Positions 7,761-14,987 of a stretch of DNA of 16,214 bases are shown piece by piece (position 1 is the stretch's first letter; the number at the start of each line of letters is the position of its first letter). The stretch is from an uncultured Oscillospiraceae bacterium (GTDB lineage Bacteria > Bacillota > Clostridia > Oscillospirales > Acutalibacteraceae), in NCBI GenBank assembly GCA_900552115.1, contig URYP01000043.1, positions 1 through 16,214 on the forward strand, in the 5' to 3' direction. The position numbers and the translations under genes are program-made. The notes under the pieces were generated by a model that was not told where the DNA came from, did no database searches, and saw only the letters and a list, made by a program, of their open reading frames with translations.

Positions 7761-10613
7761 GTGGATAATAACAAAAAGACACAGTGCCATTTTATCTCCA
7801 ATACCCACTGGGATCGTGAGTGGCGGTTCTCTGCCCGGCGGACGCAGTATATGCTCGGCTATATGCTGGATATGCTGATGGACATTCTGGAAAAAGAGCC
7901 GGAATTTCGTCACTTTCACCTGGACTCGCAGACCATGCCGGTACAGGATTATCTCGAGATTTATCCCGAGAAAAAGGAAAAATTCAAGAAACTGGTTTCG
8001 GAAGGCCGCATCGGTATCGGCCCGTGGTTCTGCCTGCCCGACGAATTTACCGTTGGCGGCGAATCCCTGATCCGCAACCTGCTGCTGGGTCATAAAATCG
8101 CCAAGGACATGGGCGGCGTCAGCAAAACCGGTTACTCCCCGTTCGGCTGGGGCCAGATTTCCCAGCTGCCGCAGATCTATGCTGGTTTTGATATCCACTT
8201 TGCCTCTTTCTATCGCGGCCTCAACGAATACGAAGCGCCTACCTCTGAATTCTTCTGGGAAAGCCCGGACGGCACTCGTATTTATGCGTCCCGCCTTGGC
8301 AAGCGGCCCCGTTACAATATCTGGTACATCGTGCAGCGCCCGGTGTATTACAACCTGCCTAATGAGGGTATCCGTGATTTCCACTGGAACGACAACAACG
8401 GTATTTTCAAGTTCGTCGACGAGAATTACAGTGAGCTGGATTATCAGTACACGCATCCTTATTTCGAGTATCACAAAGAGCACATCAAGGAGCGCGCAGA
8501 GCAGGCGATCCGCGAGCAGAACGACGACTGGACGACCTCTCACCGTTTCTGGTCCAATGGTCACGATTCCTCCTGCCCGGATATCCGCGAAGTGCAGATG
8601 ATCAAGGATCTGAATGCGGCGCTGCCTGATGCCGATGTGTTCCACAGCACCCTCAAAGAGATGGAGCAGGGAATCATCGACGAGTTTGATCCCAATACCC
8701 GCGTGCTTAAAGGCGAAATGCGCGCCCCCTTCACTAAGGGGTCCGTATCCAGCATGATGGGCTGGATTACATCGGCCCGCACCTATGTGAAACAGGCCAA
8801 CTTCAACACCGAGCGTCAGCTTGAAAATTATGCGGAGCCGATGGCCGTGTTTGCGTCGCTGTGCGGTGCGCCGTATCCGCAGAACCAAATCGACCTGTCT
8901 TACAACTATCTGCTGCAGAACCATGGACACGACAGCATCGGCGCCTGCGGCCGCGACGTGGTGTATGAGGATGTTATTTACCGTTATCGCCAGTCTCGCG
9001 AAATGAGCGCCTGCGTGCTGGAGCGCGCCTTTATGGATGTCGCCGGTGATATCGACCTGCGCGCCTGGAGCCGTGATGATGCGGCGCTGGTGGTCTTCAA
9101 CCCCGCTCCTTTCAAGCGTTCGGAAGTGGTCAAAGTTGTGCTGCAAATCCCGGCGGACTGGAGTGCGCAGAACTTCCAGATTCTGGATACCGACGGCAGC
9201 AAGCTGACCTACCAGGTGCTGGCTACCAATAAGAATAACGCGCAGATCATCCAGAACCCGAACGACACGGCGAACGTGCTGCATACGCAGGAATACACCA
9301 TCCAGCTGGATGTGAAAGACGTTCCCGCCATGGGCTACAAAACGCTGAAAGTGCAGCCTTTGGGCTATGTCCGTGCCTCCACGCCGGTTACCATGCTGCG
9401 CGGCCCGCAGACGATGGAAAACGAATATCTCCGCGTCACGTTCAATGCGAACGGTACGTTCAATGTATACGACAAGGAGAACGACAAAACATATACCGGC
9501 CTCAACTTCTTTAAGGATACCGGCGAGATCGGCGATCCGTGGCAGCATATCCTGCCGGAGAACGATGAGACCTTTACTACGTTGAATCAGAATGCCAAGA
9601 TCACGCTGGTTCACGACGGCGAGCTGGAAGTGTCTTTCCGCGTGCTGATCGATTGGGCGCTGCCGGAGAAACGGTCTATGGATGAAAAGACCCGTTCCGA
9701 GCACCTGAACCCCTGCACCATTGAAAGCATCGTCACCCTGAAGAAGGGCTGCCGGTGGGTCGATGTGCAGACCACGGTTGATAATCGTTCGGAGGATCAT
9801 TATCTGCAGGTTGGCTTCCCGACCAATATCAAATCCGAGTATTCCTATGCGCAGGGTCAGTACGACGTGCTGAAACGCCAGGTTGCCAAGCTGGATTACT
9901 CGCTGTACGACGAGATCCCCATGACCGAGCATCCGATGAATTCCTTTGTGGATGTTACCGACGGTACGCATGGCGTGGCGATGCTCAACGAAGGCCTGAA
10001 AGCCTACGAAGTGGCGGACGATGAAGAAAACACCGTTTATCTGTCGCTGCTGCGCTGCTTCCCGCTGCGCATCTGCGTAACTTCCGACATGCAGGATTAC
10101 AGCTGGGAGAAAGGCTCGCAATGCATCGGCAAAAATGAGTTCCATTATGCCTTTATGCCGCATGCCGGCGATTGGGAAGAAGCCAATGTGTGGGGAGCTT
10201 CCGAGCAGTTCAACCTGGACTTCATCATGTGCCAGGTGGCGCCCACCGCTCATGGTAAAAACGCCGAAGTCCACTCGTTCCTGGAGCTGGGTACCGAGCG
10301 CCTGAATGTCAGTGCCATCAAACGTTCTGAAGATGGCGAGGGCTATGTGGTGCGTCTGTTTAATCCGTCGGATAAGCCGGTGGAATCCACTATTCGTCTC
10401 AATGGCGGCAAAGCGGTGACCGACAAAGTGCAGTCTCCGGTGGAGCGTCAGGCGGCCGAATTTGAATTGCCGGGTTATTCGGATAAGTCCTGGAGCAAGG
10501 TAGAACTGGTATCCCTGGAAGAGAAACATACCGACGATCTGACCATGGATGCGGACGGGTATGTGCCGTTCACCATCACGGGCAAAAAGATCCTTACTAT
10601 CAAATTCAGCTGA
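7761..10613 (+). CDS. GH38 alpha-mannosidase-like protein lacking the canonical nucleophile Asp
   Basis: 950 residues from a GTG start, within the usual GH38 length. There is no signal peptide, so it is cytoplasmic and needs an imported oligosaccharide. The N-terminal zinc motif NTHWDREW is intact (His16, Asp18). FWSNGHDSSCP (Asp269) matches the NGxDH-type region of the general acid. NHGHDSIGACGRD (His390, Asp391) supplies the remaining zinc histidine. The rest is the three-helix region and the long beta-rich C-terminal half typical of the family. In GH38 enzymes the nucleophile, which also binds zinc, is the Asp of a D-(P/S)-F-G motif. Here residues 124-135 read GYSPFGWGQISQ, so Ser126, or Phe128 if aligned by the following QLPQIY, stands in its place. 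The fold resembles MngB-type bacterial GH38. It may be inactive, use another residue, or have another specificity. It is second in an operon with the HAD protein. CGT/CGC arginine and CTG leucine codons appear favoured, consistent with high expression. Confidence 0.9.
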   Translation: MDNNKKTQCHFISNTHWDREWRFSARRTQYMLGYMLDMLMDILEKEPEFRHFHLDSQTMPVQDYLEIYPEKKEKFKKLVSEGRIGIGPWFCLPDEFTVGGESLIRNLLLGHKIAKDMGGVSKTGYSPFGWGQISQLPQIYAGFDIHFASFYRGLNEYEAPTSEFFWESPDGTRIYASRLGKRPRYNIWYIVQRPVYYNLPNEGIRDFHWNDNNGIFKFVDENYSELDYQYTHPYFEYHKEHIKERAEQAIREQNDDWTTSHRFWSNGHDSSCPDIREVQMIKDLNAALPDADVFHSTLKEMEQGIIDEFDPNTRVLKGEMRAPFTKGSVSSMMGWITSARTYVKQANFNTERQLENYAEPMAVFASLCGAPYPQNQIDLSYNYLLQNHGHDSIGACGRDVVYEDVIYRYRQSREMSACVLERAFMDVAGDIDLRAWSRDDAALVVFNPAPFKRSEVVKVVLQIPADWSAQNFQILDTDGSKLTYQVLATNKNNAQIIQNPNDTANVLHTQEYTIQLDVKDVPAMGYKTLKVQPLGYVRASTPVTMLRGPQTMENEYLRVTFNANGTFNVYDKENDKTYTGLNFFKDTGEIGDPWQHILPENDETFTTLNQNAKITLVHDGELEVSFRVLIDWALPEKRSMDEKTRSEHLNPCTIESIVTLKKGCRWVDVQTTVDNRSEDHYLQVGFPTNIKSEYSYAQGQYDVLKRQVAKLDYSLYDEIPMTEHPMNSFVDVTDGTHGVAMLNEGLKAYEVADDEENTVYLSLLRCFPLRICVTSDMQDYSWEKGSQCIGKNEFHYAFMPHAGDWEEANVWGASEQFNLDFIMCQVAPTAHGKNAEVHSFLELGTERLNVSAIKRSEDGEGYVVRLFNPSDKPVESTIRLNGGKAVTDKVQSPVERQAAEFELPGYSDKSWSKVELVSLEEKHTDDLTMDADGYVPFTITGKKILTIKFS

Positions 10614-10631
10614 GACTAAAGCGAATATATG

Positions 10632-10667
10632 CAGGCCGGACAGCAGTTGCTGTCCGGCCTGTTTTTT
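10632..10667 (+). terminator. Intrinsic terminator of the HAD-GH38 operon
   Basis: CAGGCCGGACAGCA (10632-10645) pairs with TGCTGTCCGGCCTG (10648-10661) around a very short loop. Six T follow at 10662-10667. The hairpin starts 19 bases after the GH38 stop. Confidence 0.95.
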
Positions 10668-10810
10668 GCTGCCTTTCGTCCAATCCCGGTAGAGGGACAA
10701 GATGAGGTGTGGCACAGAGAATCACGACTCCCATTTTTAGGTTAGCCGCATGCGGTAAACCGGACATCCTGTTTGCCAGCCAAAGTATGGAGCGGGTTAT
10801 AAATGATTAT

Positions 10811-10853
10811 ATAAAAGCAGCACAGCAGGGGAATGCCCCTTGCTGTGCTGCTT
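10811..10853 (-). terminator. Intrinsic terminator of the CBM-protein/47-residue peptide transcript
   Basis: The arms AAGCAGCACAGCA (10815-10827) and TGCTGTGCTGCTT (10841-10853) are perfectly complementary. GGGG and CCCC extend the stem inside with one unpaired base. On the minus strand it is followed by TTTTATATAAT. It lies about 42 bases past the small gene's stop. Confidence 0.9.
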
Positions 10854-10894
10854 ATGGAGAAGAAGTATGAGTTACGTATAACAGGCGGAAAGAA

Positions 10895-11038
10895 TTACAG
10901 CTGGGGTAGGAACTCCTCCCCAGTATCGTCCTTAAAAGGATCCACAGTAGCGTCGTTTTGTATCCCGGAACTGGTCAAAATATCAGTAAAGGAAAAGGTT
11001 TCAACCTCCAGAGAGGGAACCACATAGGTTTTTTTCAT
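10895..11038 (-). CDS. Small 47-residue acidic peptide, unknown function
   Basis: The ATG at 11038 reads MKKTYVVPSLEVETFSFTDI and ends in DDTGEEFLPQL at the TAA of 10895-10897. An excellent ribosome site, AAAGGAGG, lies nine bases upstream and directly abuts the stop codon of the CBM protein gene (11055), so the two genes are co-transcribed and probably translationally coupled. The gene is followed by an intrinsic terminator. The start MKKxYxxPxLEVExF followed by a DILTSSG segment resembles very short unannotated peptides common in Clostridia (MKKxYEKPxLE-type). This is pattern recognition, not a database match. There is no signal peptide, membrane segment or cysteine. The charge is basic at the N-terminus and acidic in the second half. 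Leader-like peptide, chaperone or regulator are all possible. Its reality is well supported; its function is not. Confidence 0.78.
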   Translation of the reverse strand: MKKTYVVPSLEVETFSFTDILTSSGIQNDATVDPFKDDTGEEFLPQL

Positions 11039-11054
11039 GGCCGCATGCCTCCTT

Positions 11055-12911
11055 TTATTCTGCTACGACGATCTCAGGCGCGCCCGATCCGGTGTGGACA
11101 CGGGCATAGTTGCTGCTGTAAATAGTCGTACCGTTTACTACTGTATAGGCGATCGCGTAGCGGTACCGATTCGGCTGGACATTCAGCAGACTGGTCATAT
11201 ACTGCCGATTAGGGACGGTTTTGGATGATGTTACCGTGACATAACCATCGGCGCTTACGGTTTCTCCCTTTCTCAGGGCGTTTAGCGTGGATAGGGAATT
11301 GCTGTAAATAATGCCGTGTTCGTTGATCGTATCTTCAGGCACCGAGGTCTGCGCAATCACGGTAAAGGTATAGATGCTGCCGTTATCTGGGGCATATGCC
11401 TGCTGAATGACCACGTCGTTGACAACCGGATCGGAACCGGCATCTTTAAGAACGGCCTCAAGGTTGTTATGCCCGCTGACATAGAAGGTGTAGGAATTTG
11501 ATCCAAAGCCGACCTTGGCGCCATCCAGTACCCAGTAGGCGACATCGCCGGCGGCGGTCGCGGTAATACGGGAGTCAAAAGCCAGTGGAGTTTCAGCGGA
11601 AACGGCGTTTCCGCCCGCGTCGACAGCGGCGATACCCGTACCCAGGGCCAACGTATAGGCGGATTTGTCATCCGCCGTATAGACCGCATTGATATTCACC
11701 GGGCTGCCCTCATTCGTTTCGAACAGGATGTCGCATTCATTGTCGCTGACGTTCCAGCCTTTAAATTGGTAGCCATGGATAACCGGGGCTTTTACGCCGC
11801 CGTTTAAAAGCGCTTTCAGCGCTTCAACGGAAGATACCGTTTGGGTCGCAAACACCTCGTTATACTTGCCCAGGAAGTTCACTGTTAGATTTTTGGAATA
11901 CACCAGCTCGATATAGTCAATGTTGCCGGCGCCGGATACACTGCCGTGGTCGCCGGCCCCCTTTATGGGTTTCAGTTTCAACTCATGCATGCCGGACGGC
12001 ACATTGGAAAGGGCTACGGAAAAAGTTTTAACCAACGTAAAGACGGTCGTGTTGGTGGAGGTAGGTCCAAGCGTAGCCTTGCCAATCAACACCTCATCGG
12101 CATATAGTTCATAGTCATCTTCATAAACAGAGGCCAGGGCGATATTTACCTGAACCAAACCGGTCAAATTCCGTTGGCCAAAGTTTAGGACGCTGTCCGG
12201 CTTGGTATCGCCCACAAACGTCGGGGTATCTGTGCTAAAGGGATAAAAGGCGGCATTGGCTTTAGCTTTCGCAGCGCCGGACAGCGTTGCGGATTCCGCC
12301 TCAAGCTGTTCAAGACGGCTGTCCTGCGGGCGCACCGGTTTTCTGTAGATAAGGTCAATATAGTCCAGATGACCGCAGCCGTAAGAGCTATCGCCATTGC
12401 GCCATACCTTCAAGGCCAGCGACGTGCTGCCCAGCTTGTTGTCGAACGTCGTGACACAGGAGGTGTCCGCCACGGTTGTCCAGCCCGAAGAGGGAACCGC
12501 GGTGTCGGCCATCTGTTTCCATGTGGCATCGGTTTTGGTGAAATCCGCGTCCGGCCCGGTGGCTGTGCCGCCGCTCAGGAACACATAATGGTTGCCGGTT
12601 TGTCCCGCCGCCACGCCAACCCGGATTTCCACAAGATCAATCAAATTGATGCGGCCCAGGTAAAACACGTCGCCATGCGAAACGGCTACGGCATTATTAC
12701 CATCCGCATCGCCCCCGGAAAACCCGTCGAGGGCTTTCAGAGTCACGCTGCCCTTGGGCAAATACGACTTGCCAAAGTCGATGGTCTCCGCCTCTATGCG
12801 CACGGTAACGTCTTCGTAGCCGTCGGCCGCCGGCTCGGCAGCCGCAGCCGGGGCGATCATGGTGCACAGCAGGCATAGCGTCGTGAAAACGGCTGGCCAT
12901 CTTGATTTCAT
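11055..12911 (-). CDS. Secreted protein with two CBM6-like carbohydrate-binding modules and C-terminal beta domains
   Basis: 618 residues. The signal peptide (residues 1-25) is MKSRWP, a hydrophobic core, then PAAAA. A first galactose-binding-like/CBM6-type module covers about 34-195 (VRIEAETIDFG at its start, LDYIDLIYRKP at its end). A second covers about 200-345 (RLEQLEAESATL to NIDYIELVYSKN). Both begin with the EAE and end with the DYIxLxY signatures of that family. Residues about 346-415 resemble InlB/Listeria-Bacteroides beta repeats (TVNFLGKYNEV and HGYQFKGWN). The rest is Ig-like or fibronectin-like beta sequence with no catalytic domain recognised. It has no dockerin, LPXTG or S-layer motif, so it should be released or held by glycan binding. 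GAGAGGGG lies five bases before the ATG. It shares a transcript with the downstream 47-residue peptide. It is probably a binding or adhesion protein rather than an enzyme. Confidence 0.82.
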   Translation of the reverse strand: MKSRWPAVFTTLCLLCTMIAPAAAAEPAADGYEDVTVRIEAETIDFGKSYLPKGSVTLKALDGFSGGDADGNNAVAVSHGDVFYLGRINLIDLVEIRVGVAAGQTGNHYVFLSGGTATGPDADFTKTDATWKQMADTAVPSSGWTTVADTSCVTTFDNKLGSTSLALKVWRNGDSSYGCGHLDYIDLIYRKPVRPQDSRLEQLEAESATLSGAAKAKANAAFYPFSTDTPTFVGDTKPDSVLNFGQRNLTGLVQVNIALASVYEDDYELYADEVLIGKATLGPTSTNTTVFTLVKTFSVALSNVPSGMHELKLKPIKGAGDHGSVSGAGNIDYIELVYSKNLTVNFLGKYNEVFATQTVSSVEALKALLNGGVKAPVIHGYQFKGWNVSDNECDILFETNEGSPVNINAVYTADDKSAYTLALGTGIAAVDAGGNAVSAETPLAFDSRITATAAGDVAYWVLDGAKVGFGSNSYTFYVSGHNNLEAVLKDAGSDPVVNDVVIQQAYAPDNGSIYTFTVIAQTSVPEDTINEHGIIYSNSLSTLNALRKGETVSADGYVTVTSSKTVPNRQYMTSLLNVQPNRYRYAIAYTVVNGTTIYSSNYARVHTGSGAPEIVVAE

Positions 12912-12953
12912 ATAGACCCCTCTCTTTCACAGAAATGACAAAAGTACACTTTA

Positions 12954-12982
12954 ATTATAACGGTTTACCAAGATAAAACCAG
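12954..12982 (-). promoter_or_regulatory. Probable promoter of the CBM-protein gene
   Basis: On the minus strand TATAAT (12959 down to 12954) lies about 45 bases before the start codon. The -35 at 17 bases (CTGGTT, 12982-12977) is poor, so this may need an activator. Confidence 0.5.
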
Positions 12983-13049
12983 CCAAAAAATAACAAAAAG
13001 TACTCAATAATTAACAATTTGCTTTAAATCTATAAAAACGGAAGATTAA

Positions 13050-13070
13050 ATATGGTTTGTATAACCATAT
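13050..13070. promoter_or_regulatory. Inverted repeat between the divergent CBM and SPFH genes
   Basis: ATATGGTT (13050-13057) and AACCATAT (13063-13070) are perfect arms around TGTAT. It lies about 140 bases upstream of the CBM start codon and 71 upstream of the SPFH -35. No hairpin terminator tract is present, so an operator is more likely. The regulator is unknown. Confidence 0.4.
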
Positions 13071-13140
13071 ACGTGGCGGCACAGCACGACGGAGACAGTC
13101 TTAGACCACCATTAAAACACGACCGATCGAAAAATTATTC

Positions 13141-13168
13141 TTGACAACGCAAATGGTTGTGATATACT
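13141..13168 (+). promoter_or_regulatory. Sigma-A type promoter of the SPFH/RHH operon
   Basis: TTGACA (13141-13146) and TATACT (13163-13168) with a 16-base spacer. The -10 lies inside an array of repeated boxes, so initiation should be blocked when those are occupied. Confidence 0.78.
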
Positions 13169-13193
13169 TGTGATATCATATTGATATCACAAG
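13157..13193. promoter_or_regulatory. Operator: three 11-bp-spaced TGATATCA-type boxes
   Basis: TGATATAC (13160-13167), TGATATCA (13171-13178) and TGATATCA (13182-13189) repeat at exactly 11 bp. The second and third are 8-bp palindromes. Together they make a perfect inverted repeat with 12-base arms (13167-13178 and 13182-13193, CTTGTGATATCA and its complement) around TAT. The array covers the -10 element and the expected start of transcription. Tandem short palindromes one helical turn apart are the known operator form of MetJ/Arc/CopG-type RHH proteins, and such a protein is encoded in this operon. Confidence 0.72.
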
Positions 13194-13212
13194 AAAGGGG
13201 TCGTCTGGAATT

Positions 13213-14211
13213 ATGGAAGATCGGTTTAAAAGCGTGGAAGAAAGGCCCATTACCAAAAAGCACGGTATCATCATGCTCATACTGCTGGTGGTCATCACCG
13301 TTTTGTCAATCGCCGCGCTGATCGGCGGCTGTATCCTGCTGGAAGAGGAGGAAAATGTGTTCGGCGGCATCCTGCTGGCGGCGGGTTTGGTTGTGGGTAC
13401 CGGCGCGTTCTGCCTGATCCCTCCCGGACTGAAGAGCATTAAGCCCAACGAGGCGTTGGTACTGACATTGTTCGGCAATTATCACGGAACCATTAAAGAG
13501 CCGGGGTTTTACTTTGTCAATCCGTTCTGCGCGGCCGTCTTTCCGGAAAGCCAAAAACAGACCAAGGTGGTGATGTCGGAGGCGAACAACCGCCCCACGG
13601 TGGCCACTACGGTAAAGAGAAAAATTTCCACCAAGGTTATGACGCTGGACAATAACAAGCAAAAGGTCAACGACCAGCTCGGTAATCCGATTATTGTGGG
13701 CACGGTGGTGATCTGGCAGGTCAGCAATCCTACCCAGGCGGTGTTTTCGGTGGAAAACTATACCGAGTACCTGTCCATTCAGTGTGACACCATCACACGC
13801 AATACGGCGCGGCTCTATCCTTATGACGATACGAACGAGGACGGTGCGGAAGAGGTCACCCTGCGGGGCAACAGCACCGCTATTGCCGAAAATATGCAGG
13901 AGGAGCTGCAAAAGCGGGTGGCGGACGCCGGCCTGACTATCCTCGATGTGCGAATTACCCATCTCGCCTATGCGGAGGAAATTGCGGCGGCCATGCTCCA
14001 GCGACAGCAGGCTACGGCCATCATTGCGGCCCGTAAAAAGATTGTGGAGGGCGCGGTGAGCATGGTAAAAATGGCCATTGACAACCTGAACGACGACGGG
14101 GTTGTGGTGCTGGACGAAGAACGTAAGGCGGCCATGGTGAGCAACCTGCTGGTGGTGCTCTGCGGCAACAAGGAAGCGCAGCCCATCGTCAACAGCGGCA
14201 GCTTGTACTAA
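13213..14211 (+). CDS. Membrane-anchored SPFH/band-7 domain protein
   Basis: 332 residues. Two hydrophobic segments at about 18-43 and 50-72 form an N-terminal hairpin anchor, separated by an acidic EEEEN turn. An SPFH (stomatin/prohibitin/flotillin/HflK) domain follows: SIKPNEALVLTLFGNYHGTI, EPGFYFVNPF, and ISTKVMTLDNNKQKVNDQLG, through to DVRITHLAYAEEIAAAMLQR. Its C-terminal helical part (QQATAIIAARKKIVEGAVSM) is typical of oligomer assembly. Such proteins build membrane microdomains or large cages and often accompany proteases or stress functions; none is specified here. AAAGGGG at 13194-13200 is 12 bases from the ATG, a long spacing. It is the first gene of an operon with the RHH protein 13 bases downstream, under an operator likely to bind that protein. 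Confidence 0.88.
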   Translation: MEDRFKSVEERPITKKHGIIMLILLVVITVLSIAALIGGCILLEEEENVFGGILLAAGLVVGTGAFCLIPPGLKSIKPNEALVLTLFGNYHGTIKEPGFYFVNPFCAAVFPESQKQTKVVMSEANNRPTVATTVKRKISTKVMTLDNNKQKVNDQLGNPIIVGTVVIWQVSNPTQAVFSVENYTEYLSIQCDTITRNTARLYPYDDTNEDGAEEVTLRGNSTAIAENMQEELQKRVADAGLTILDVRITHLAYAEEIAAAMLQRQQATAIIAARKKIVEGAVSMVKMAIDNLNDDGVVVLDEERKAAMVSNLLVVLCGNKEAQPIVNSGSLY

Positions 14212-14224
14212 GGGATGATGCTTC

Positions 14225-14485
14225 ATGGATGCGCTGGATAAGAAAGAGGAGCTGTTACAGGAGCGTTTGCAGCGGCTCGACGCGCTGGAAAAGGAGATTT
14301 TGTCGCGGGAGCGGGCGCTCAAGGAGAAGGAAAAGGGCAAAAAGCAGATGCTGCTGCGGCTTTCTCCCCGGCTGTGGGAGGAGTTGGCCGCGTGGGCGGA
14401 GGAGGACTTCCGCTCCATCAACGGGCAGGTGGAATATCTGCTCAACGACTGCGTAAATCGGCGCAGGCGTGGCGGCAAAGAGTAG
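14225..14485 (+). CDS. Small Arc-like ribbon-helix-helix DNA-binding protein with N-terminal coiled coil
   Basis: 86 residues. Residues 1-38 are a charged heptad-rich helix (KKEELLQERLQRLDALEKEI), likely a coiled coil. Residues about 41-80 match an Arc/CopG-type fold: a beta strand KQMLLRLSP, helix A RLWEELAAWAEEDF, then RSINGQVEYLLNDCV as helix B with the conserved S-x-N-G-Q turn. This family binds DNA as dimers that stack on repeated sites. AAGGGA at 14210-14215 lies nine bases before the ATG and overlaps the SPFH stop codon. Its likely target is the 11-bp box array in front of the operon, giving autorepression. Whether the coiled coil contacts the SPFH protein, linking membrane state to transcription, is inference. 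Confidence 0.85.
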   Translation: MDALDKKEELLQERLQRLDALEKEILSRERALKEKEKGKKQMLLRLSPRLWEELAAWAEEDFRSINGQVEYLLNDCVNRRRRGGKE

Positions 14486-14920
14486 GACAGGAAAGCGCGG
14501 CGTAGACTTAGCGGAGAATCTTGAAGTGCGGTGAGCCGCATTCCAGAAATCGGAGCGACAGCTCCGATTTCTCCCCAAAGGCTATGACCATAATGGCCGC
14601 CCGCGTGTAGGTATATCGGCTTAATCCATGTCTTTGGCGACGACTGTTTCCAAGAAAACCAGCAGAAGGCAGCATCGCCGGATCGATCCTCACAGGCCAT
14701 CTACACGTATCCTGCCGCAGGCCTTGTGTGGCGACCACCCGCGTGCGCGTTCGCCGTCTGGATGCGCAGGACGCTTCCTGCGTGTAGAAGAACTTGTGCG
14801 AACTTTAGAGGAAACCGGCACCGGCGGCGGGTTTCGCCATGGTTGGGGGTAAACTCCACCGTCTATATCTCTACCCACACGCGGGTTGATGTGGCAAGGG
14901 GACTAACCAGCCCACAACAT
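14486..14920. other. Gene-free region between convergent operons, hairpin-rich
   Basis: About 435 bases with no frame that has both a ribosome site and protein-like composition. Short open frames on both strands are Arg/Pro/Ser-rich shadows. It holds a 12-bp hairpin at 14545-14572, a TGCGG/CCGCA hairpin at 14527-14540, a CGCAGGA/TCCTGCG hairpin at 14765-14782, and CTACACG (14701-14707) complementary to CGTGTAG at both 14604-14610 and 14781-14787. It could be a structured RNA, an interspersed repeat or decayed sequence. I recognise no known RNA family. Confidence 0.5.
14545..14572. other. Perfect 12-bp hairpin without a T tract
   Basis: AGAAATCGGAGC and GCTCCGATTTCT enclose the loop GACA, 60 bases after the RHH stop codon. 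It is followed by CCCC, not T, so it is not a standard intrinsic terminator. It may stabilise the 3' end, or be part of a palindromic repeat element. Confidence 0.6.
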
Positions 14921-14955
14921 AAAACAGGACGGGATGATTCATCCCGTCCTGTTTT
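14921..14955. terminator. Bidirectional terminator shared by the SPFH/RHH operon and azlCD
   Basis: A perfect 15-bp stem (AAAACAGGACGGGAT at 14921-14935 with its complement at 14941-14955) around GATTC. Four A and four T at the outer ends give a T tract on each strand. It lies 33 bases beyond the azlD stop. Confidence 0.92.
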
Positions 14956-14987
14956 AGTTTATACGGCACGGCGCGGGTCAAGCAACA

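Noticed and set aside
6720..10715. A 1331-codon open frame on the minus strand, antisense to the HAD and GH38 genes
   Set aside because: The plus-strand genes have clear family motifs, a promoter and ribosome sites. The antisense frame is His/Ile/Arg-rich with no recognisable domain. It is a by-product of the biased codon use of the two genes.
12369..12878. A 169-codon plus-strand open frame antisense to the CBM protein
   Set aside because: Its composition is Arg/Gly/Ala-rich with no motif, while the minus-strand frame has a signal peptide and paired CBM6-like signatures.
14545..14572. Hairpin considered as the terminator of the SPFH/RHH operon
   Set aside because: A C run, not a T run, follows the stem. 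The hairpin at 14921-14955 fits better.
13306..14700. A 464-codon minus-strand open frame across the SPFH/RHH operon
   Set aside because: It overlaps both recognised genes completely and extends into the hairpin region. Its composition is Ser/Arg/His-rich with no family motif.
14690..14878. Short Pro/Arg-rich frames on both strands in the gene-free region
   Set aside because: No ribosome site, no conserved motif, and composition typical of GC-rich non-coding DNA.
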